Shown in pieces: positions 39,648 through 42,745 of a DNA stretch of 42,745 bases. The notes under the pieces are model-generated. The model saw only the letters and a program-made list of their open reading frames with translations. It did no database searches and had not been told where the DNA came from. Position numbers and translations under genes: made by a program. The DNA is from a virus: positions 1 through 42,745 of the IMG/VR virus record IMGVR_UViG_3300035698_004194; one strand, written 5' to 3'. How positions within the stretch are numbered: the first letter of the stretch is position 1; every line of letters begins with the position of its first letter.

Positions 39648-39695
39648 GCCCCTGAGCCAGACAGGAAGTCGAATCAGGGGCATTTAACTTCTTTT
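39648..39695 (+). terminator. Terminator-like hairpin ahead of a boxA-like element
   Basis: GCCCCTGA (39648-39655) pairs with TCAGGGGC (39674-39681), 8 bp with an 18-nt loop, followed by a U-rich stretch ending in TTCTTTT. The U-run is interrupted, so strength is uncertain. Confidence 0.4.
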
Positions 39696-39705
39696 GAAAA
39701 TTGAA
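39688..39705 (+). promoter_or_regulatory. boxA-like sequence
   Basis: CTTCTTTTGAAAATTGAA resembles bacterial boxA and follows a hairpin, the same order as at 33580-33607. The two sites share CTTTGAAAA apart from one extra T. An antitermination role is inferred. Confidence 0.35.
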
Positions 39706-39712
39706 TACATCG

Positions 39713-39826
39713 CACACAGGCCAACCGTGGCAGCCTTGTAGGCCGTGACCCATGGTAGGTAGCGGAACGACAGTACAAAGCCCAATTCCCTTTGACTGGC
39801 AGCCTGGGCCTGTGTGTTGATTTTTT
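39713..39826 (+). ncRNA. RNA domain closed by a 10-bp stem and ended by a U-run
   Basis: CACACAGGCC (39713-39722) pairs perfectly with GGCCTGTGTG (39807-39816), followed by TTGATTTTTT. The 84-nt interior is GC-rich with a GCCT/AGGC hairpin near 39734-39744. Either a large terminator or the 3' domain of a noncoding RNA. Confidence 0.45.
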
Positions 39827-39854
39827 AAAACTTGAATAATTTCCTCCTCCGAAG

Positions 39855-39890
39855 CCTGGCTGTGTCGCACGATGCAGCCGGGTTTTATTT
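39855..39890 (+). terminator. Rho-independent terminator
   Basis: CCTGGCTG (39855-39862) pairs with CAGCCGGG (39875-39882; one G-U) with a 12-nt loop, followed by TTTTATTT. It lies 20 nt upstream of the next gene. Confidence 0.65.
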
Positions 39891-39909
39891 GATTCAAATA
39901 GGATAAACT

Positions 39910-40500
39910 GTGAGAAAACTCAAATTATCATGCAAGAAAGTAGCGGTATTATTCGTTACTGTCGATTCTGTTTATAAAACCCTACCAGAATGCGATTGTT
40001 ATGACGAGCACCGCAACGCATTAACCTACTCCGGACCGTACCCAATAGTATGTCACCCACCTTGTCGGCTGTGGGGTCGCTTGAGGTATTTTAGCACAGC
40101 ACCAATCGAAGAAAAGCAACTCGCTATATAAGCCATTAAACAAGTAAGGGAATTTGGTGGCGTGCTTGAGCATCCCGCATTTAGCACGCTCTGGTATAAT
40201 AATAGGCTCCCTTTGCCGGGCGGTTTACCTGATGGGCATAACGGATATACCATCCAACTTGACCAATTCCACTTTGGCCACAAAGCTGAGAAGAGAACTT
40301 GGCTATATATCTGTGGGTGCCCTCGTGATCAATTGCCTGAGATACCGCACCGAAAAGGCAAACCAACTCATATTATTGCATCAAGCACACAAAAAGCAGG
40401 CCGTATAGGCCTGAAGCATCTCAGCAAGAAAGATAAGTTAGCCACACCGCCGGCATTCGCCCAGTGGCTTGTAAAGGTGGCAAAGCTGTGTGCTGTATAG
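39910..40500 (+). pseudogene. Conserved phage protein interrupted by an in-frame TAA
   Basis: GTG 39910 (AGGA 6 nt upstream) opens a frame that stops at TAA 40129-40131 after 73 codons and continues in the same frame to TAG at 40498-40500. The two halves together match one uncharacterised phage family: V-D-S-V-Y-K-T-L-P-E-C-D, C-H-P-P-C-R-L-W-G-R-L, then E-K-Q-L-A-I-stop-A-I-K-Q-V-R-E-F-G-G-V-L-E-H-P, and A-T-P-P-A-F-A-Q-W-L near the end. Family members have an aromatic residue at the stop position. TAT or TAC to TAA is a single change. It may be a recent nonsense mutation, a sequencing error or read-through. No restart with a ribosome site follows. Confidence 0.75.
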
Positions 40501-40513
40501 TAGTTAATTATTC

Positions 40514-40541
40514 TTGACACTTGGATTCTGGTTGTTATGAT
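40514..40541 (+). promoter_or_regulatory. Strong sigma70-type promoter before the replication genes
   Basis: TTGACA (40514-40519), 16-bp spacer, TATGAT (40536-40541). This is among the best-matching promoters in the window. The surroundings are AT-rich. Transcription would start near 40549 and meet a terminator within about 100 nt. Confidence 0.7.
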
Positions 40542-40588
40542 ATTTGATATGACAAAAATAAATCAATCAACTCTCCAACACTCAAAAC

Positions 40589-40651
40589 CCCACCAGGGCC
40601 GGTCTACGGGCGTGATTTCCTTTGTCAACCGGTCCTGCGTGGGTCTTTTTT
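40589..40651 (+). terminator. Strong terminator or attenuator in the replication-gene leader
   Basis: A two-part stem: CAGGGCCGGT (40594-40603) with ACCGGTCCTG (40628-40637), one G-U, extended after a bulged C by CCCAC/GTGGG (40589-40593 with 40639-40643), then TCTTTTTT. It lies between the promoter at 40514 and the initiator ATG at 40662. Confidence 0.8.
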
Positions 40652-40661
40652 GAGACGCAAT

Positions 40662-41414
40662 ATGGACAATACATCTGGCTGGATTAAACTTCATAGGAAG
40701 ATAATGAACTGGGAATGGTATCATGATTCCAACACAGTTCACTTATTTCTTCATATGATCTTGATGGCGCAGAGGCGACCAACAAACTTTCGCGGCATCA
40801 AAATTTCCAAGGGACAGCTTCTAACGGGTCGTAAGGCCCTTTCTAAGCAAACAGGGCTCTCAGAACGCGAAATCCGTACATGTCACGACCACCTAAAAGC
40901 GACCAGCGAAATCGTAGTCCAAGCGACCAACAGATATAGCATCATAACTGTAGTAAACTACGACCTTTACAATCCCGATAAAACTGATAGCGACCAGCAA
41001 AACGACCAGCAAAACGCCAACAATCGACCAGCAAGCGACCAACAAGCGACCACATGCAAGAAGGTTAAAGAAGTAAAGAAGGTTAAAGAAGTAAAGAAAA
41101 CTACTACACTACCCCTGAACCATCCCAAAGACCTTTCTGAAATGATGGAGTACTGCAAGAAACAACTTGAATGGCCCATCACTGAAAACGCAGCAAAAAA
41201 GATATGGCAATATTACTGCCCACCTGGCGGTGATGATTTATGGCGGGATAAAAAAAACCAACTTGTCAAGAATTGGCGCCAGAGAATGGTAACGTGTAAG
41301 AAAAACGATAATGGAGGCACCTTAAATGATCGAAGAACCCAAAACAATCGACTACACAACACTGGACAGTGCCAAGAGTCTATCACAGATATTGACCAAA
41401 TTGGTATCAGGTGA
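40662..41414 (+). CDS. Phage replication initiator-like protein
   Basis: A 250-residue protein. The N-terminal ~110 residues are a winged-helix DNA-binding domain seen in phage replisome organisers: G-W-I-K-L-H-R-K-I-M-N-W-E-W-Y, then G-Q-L-L-T-G-R-K-A-L-S-K-Q-T-G-L-S-E-R-E-I-R and Y-S-I-I-T-V-V-N-Y. The middle (about 113-150) is repetitive (D-Q-Q-N repeats, then K-V-K-E-V-K twice), encoded by iteron-like DNA. The C-terminal ~80 residues form a small helical domain (W-P-I-T-E-N-A-A-K-K-I-W-Q-Y-Y, K-N-W-R-Q-R) resembling helicase-loader contact regions. It overlaps the loader gene by 89 nt. ATG 40662 is chosen; a TTG at 40650 lies in the terminator U-run. Confidence 0.75.
   Translation: MDNTSGWIKLHRKIMNWEWYHDSNTVHLFLHMILMAQRRPTNFRGIKISKGQLLTGRKALSKQTGLSEREIRTCHDHLKATSEIVVQATNRYSIITVVNYDLYNPDKTDSDQQNDQQNANNRPASDQQATTCKKVKEVKKVKEVKKTTTLPLNHPKDLSEMMEYCKKQLEWPITENAAKKIWQYYCPPGGDDLWRDKKNQLVKNWRQRMVTCKKNDNGGTLNDRRTQNNRLHNTGQCQESITDIDQIGIR
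40886..41096. repeat. Iteron-like repeats inside the initiator gene (candidate origin)
   Basis: CGACCA occurs at 40886, 40900, 40924, 40991, 41003, 41025, 41036 and 41047; the last five lie in a 62-bp block with steps of 12, 22, 11 and 11. Immediately after, an 18-bp unit (AAGGTTAAAGAAGTAAAG) is tandemly duplicated at 41061-41096, forming an A-rich stretch. Iterons followed by AT-rich DNA within the initiator gene is the layout of the lambda origin. Confidence 0.55.
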
Positions 41415-42054
41415 GAGATGTGAACGCTGTGGCCTGCGGATGAGACACAAAAATAAGAAGTGGTGCGACCGGTGCATAGACGCATTTTACATGGCTAAAG
41501 AGCGGTTTAATAACCCACAAAAATGGTTGAAATCCCTTGAGAACCTTATGGGAACTCTGTACATGGATGCCGATATCGAACACATTGACGAGCCATACAG
41601 GACTCAAGTAAGTGAGGCGAAAGACGATATCTACCTTTGGGGCGATGTGGGTCGGGGTAAGACATACCTGATGGCTGCATTGCTAAAATTAAGATTCCTT
41701 CAAGGTTCTGACGGCCAACGAATCAACTTCGACGATTTTTGTTCTGGCTTACGGTCCACCATGAATAGCCGCGATGGCCAATCAGAGTATGATATCGTGA
41801 AAGGATTGTCAAACCTTGATATTCTGGTGATCGACGACATTGGTTTGAGATCCAAGCAGGAAACAGACTTTGCCTACGTGACCCTGTATACGATTCTCAA
41901 TAAACGCCAAGAGTCGAGACTCCCCACGTACATATCAACCAACAAGAGCATTATTGACCTGGCTAAAACGTTTGACGCCCGTATTGCCAGTAGACTACAG
42001 ACGGCAACTGTAATTCATATGGACGGCCCTGATCGGCGAAAACAGAAAAGGTAA
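41326..42054 (+). CDS. DnaC-like helicase loader (AAA+ ATPase)
   Basis: A 242-residue ATPase. An N-terminal zinc knuckle uses C32, C35, C47 and C50 (C-E-R-C-G and C-D-R-C). Walker A is G-D-V-G-R-G-K-T at 106-113. Walker B is I-L-V-I-D-D-I-G near 166-173. A sensor-1-like T-Y-I-S-T-N-K-S and a D-A-R-I-A-S-R-L-Q arginine segment follow. This matches DnaC/IstB-type loaders that place DnaB on the origin. GGAGG precedes the ATG, which lies inside the initiator gene. No helicase gene is in view, so a host DnaB may be recruited. Confidence 0.85.
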   Translation: MIEEPKTIDYTTLDSAKSLSQILTKLVSGERCERCGLRMRHKNKKWCDRCIDAFYMAKERFNNPQKWLKSLENLMGTLYMDADIEHIDEPYRTQVSEAKDDIYLWGDVGRGKTYLMAALLKLRFLQGSDGQRINFDDFCSGLRSTMNSRDGQSEYDIVKGLSNLDILVIDDIGLRSKQETDFAYVTLYTILNKRQESRLPTYISTNKSIIDLAKTFDARIASRLQTATVIHMDGPDRRKQKR

Positions 42055-42057
42055 GTC

Positions 42058-42219
42058 ATGGATGACAAAGATTATGAATTCCAAGAGCGATCTGCCATCA
42101 TGTACTACGACGCAGGTATAGACTTTTTCGAAGCCGAAAAAAGAGCGAAGCTTGAGATAGCAGCTAGGAATATTGTTGACCAATTGAGGATGAAGAAACC
42201 CATACGATTAAGCCCCTAG
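42058..42219 (+). CDS. Small conserved phage protein, 53 aa
   Basis: AAAGG lies 6 nt upstream of ATG 42058. The sequence contains E-R-S-A-I-M-Y-Y-D-A-G-I-D-F-F-E-A-E-K-R-A, a short helical pattern (E-R-x-A-I-x-x-x-D-x-G-x-x-x-x-E-A-E-x-x-A) found alone or at the ends of larger proteins in phage replication regions. Its stop codon lies within the following hairpin. Function unknown. Confidence 0.6.
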   Translation: MDDKDYEFQERSAIMYYDAGIDFFEAEKRAKLEIAARNIVDQLRMKKPIRLSP

Positions 42220-42251
42220 CCCGGACTCGAACCGGGTGCACCAGGAGGGGC
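42212..42251. terminator. Convergent hairpin with tRNA T-arm geometry
   Basis: GCCCCT (42212-42217) pairs with AGGGGC (42246-42251). Nested inside is CCCGG/CCGGG (42220-42224 with 42232-42236) with a 7-nt loop that reads TTCGAGT on the minus strand, exactly like a T-arm. It lies between convergent genes and may end transcription from both sides. It also looks like an acceptor-plus-T-arm minihelix lacking the rest of a tRNA. Confidence 0.5.
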
Positions 42252-42256
42252 AGGCA

Positions 42257-42511
42257 TTACTTTTCTACTGACAGAGCGTGGGAAACCGATTCAAGATACG
42301 CAATGGCCTGTACAACATCTTTTTGATAATGCGTTTCCAGGAGGATCTTAAACGGTTCTCGCAAGTGCTCTGGAATGACTACGTAATTATAACGCCCTAC
42401 CTGTGGAAAACTGTTTCCATCATCAGCAAACGTCTTTTTGATGTTTTTCAATGCTTTTTTCTTCTCATCCAAAATACGGTTTGCAATCTCTACATCTTTA
42501 AACGTACTCAT
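42257..42511 (-). CDS. Hypothetical protein, 84 aa
   Basis: The start at MSTFKDVEIA has AAGGAG at 8 nt spacing; the longer upstream frame overlaps the next gene and has no such site. The protein has a basic helical N-terminal half (R-I-L-D-E-K-K-K-A-L-K-N-I-K-K) and a short domain with Y-V-V-I-P-E-H-L-R-E-P-F. It lies just downstream of the YkgJ-like gene on the same strand. No family recognised. Confidence 0.6.
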   Translation of the reverse strand: MSTFKDVEIANRILDEKKKALKNIKKTFADDGNSFPQVGRYNYVVIPEHLREPFKILLETHYQKDVVQAIAYLESVSHALSVEK

Positions 42512-42531
42512 AATATAGCTCCTTAAAATAG

Positions 42532-42745
42532 TTAACGGGATGTCCCTTGCTCCAAAACTTCTCGCTCGCACAGCCCCCCCCAAGGATATTCGCAACACAC
42601 ATCTGGCTTGCAGCCGGAGTCATGCAGATCACAACTTGCTAAGCCCGCCTCAAATGATAAGTGTGGGCAATCTCCTATGATGTCGCTTTCGAAATCTGTC
42701 ATATCGCCACGCCCCCGACAGCATAAGCCGCAGCGTTGACACTCG
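42532..42745 (-). CDS. YkgJ-like CxxCxxCC metal-binding protein, C-terminal fragment
   Basis: The frame is open from the window edge and reads E-C-Q-R-C-G-L-C-C-R near its start, then D-C-P-H-L-S-F, C-D-L-H-D, K-P-D-V-C-C-E-Y-P-W and a TAA at 42534-42532. C-x-x-C-G-x-C-C-R plus K-P-x-x-C-x-x-Y-P is the signature of the YkgJ zinc/iron-chelating family, found in bacteria and many phages and of uncertain function. The N-terminus lies beyond the window. An eight-G run in the frame is a possible sequencing-error site, but the frame holds on both sides. Confidence 0.7.
   Translation of the reverse strand, partial: ECQRCGLCCRGRGDMTDFESDIIGDCPHLSFEAGLASCDLHDSGCKPDVCCEYPWGGLCEREVLEQGTSR

Larger units (their letters stand above)
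39396..39909 (+). ncRNA. Long structured noncoding region
   Basis: No ORF with a usable start is present in these 514 nt. Visible stems include a tRNA-like fold (39417-39468), GTAGACA/TGTCTAC (39498-39504 with 39521-39527), GCCGG/CCGGC with a GAGAGA loop (39589-39604), AAAAGC/GCTTTT with a tetraloop (39620-39635), an 8-bp terminator-like stem (39648-39681), a boxA-like element (39688-39705), a 10-bp stem enclosing ~84 nt (39713-39816) and a terminator (39855-39886). This density resembles large structured phage RNAs such as GOLLD or ROOL in kind, but I cannot assign a family. Confidence 0.45.

Noticed and set aside
39634-39897. Minus-strand 87-codon frame in the structured noncoding region
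   Set aside because: It starts only at a TTG without a ribosome binding site, runs through two terminator-like stems, and matches nothing known.
1-42745. Circular closure of the window into one genome
   Set aside because: Both edges carry minus-strand genes, but joining base 1 to base 42745 does not continue the ArdC-like frame with its expected P-W-K pattern and soon meets a stop. The window is treated as a segment.
1-42745. Integrase, excisionase-integrase pair or transposase
   Set aside because: No tyrosine or serine recombinase or transposase motif was found on either strand. The MerR-like 60-aa protein could act like an excisionase, but no partner is visible.

Overview
This window is a contiguous piece of a tailed double-stranded DNA phage (or prophage) genome. 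The order small terminase, large terminase, portal, scaffold, major capsid protein, tail adaptor, tail nozzle and giant internal virion proteins is typical of short-tailed (podovirus-type) phages with a P22-like portal and an N4-gp56-like capsid protein. The host looks Gram-negative: one gene encodes a small outer-membrane beta-barrel-like protein ending in Phe, and several products carry Sec- or Tat-type export signals. No integrase or lifestyle gene is visible. The ends do not join into one reading frame, so this is a segment and not a closed genome. Nearly all starts are preceded by a GAAAGG- or GGAG-type ribosome binding site, which I used to choose among start codons.

Left arm (1-1633, minus strand): the start of an ArdC-like antirestriction gene running off the edge, an Imm5-like immunity protein, two small unknown genes and a muramidase-type endolysin with a glycine-rich signal anchor. 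A candidate operator and a leader with two conflicting hairpins lie inside this block. Late region (1863-33213, plus strand): terS; terL interrupted by an intein; a cluster of about ten mostly unknown small genes (one papain-like amidase, one Tat-signal protein, one beta-barrel); portal; a RyR-domain membrane protein; scaffold; capsid; three tail-fibre-like proteins with N-terminal signal peptides; adaptor; nozzle; and internal virion proteins including one of 2029 residues.

Early region (33217-42219, plus strand): a MerR-like regulator behind a cluster of TGTCAT boxes, an HD hydrolase, an SbcC-like ATPase, RecT, a metallo-beta-lactamase-fold protein, RusA, a gene broken by an in-frame TAA, a replication initiator with iteron-like repeats, and a DnaC-like loader. 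Two noncoding stretches (33541-33823 and 39396-39909) are highly structured, and both place a boxA-like sequence after a hairpin. The right end (42257-42745) returns to the minus strand.

The most striking object is the terL intein. It splits the Walker A loop exactly, carries normal splicing blocks at both ends in the sense frame, and has no sense-strand endonuclease. Instead a complete 200-codon HNH homing endonuclease, with its own ribosome binding site, lies inside the intein on the opposite strand. About 600 bp therefore appear to code for protein on both strands.
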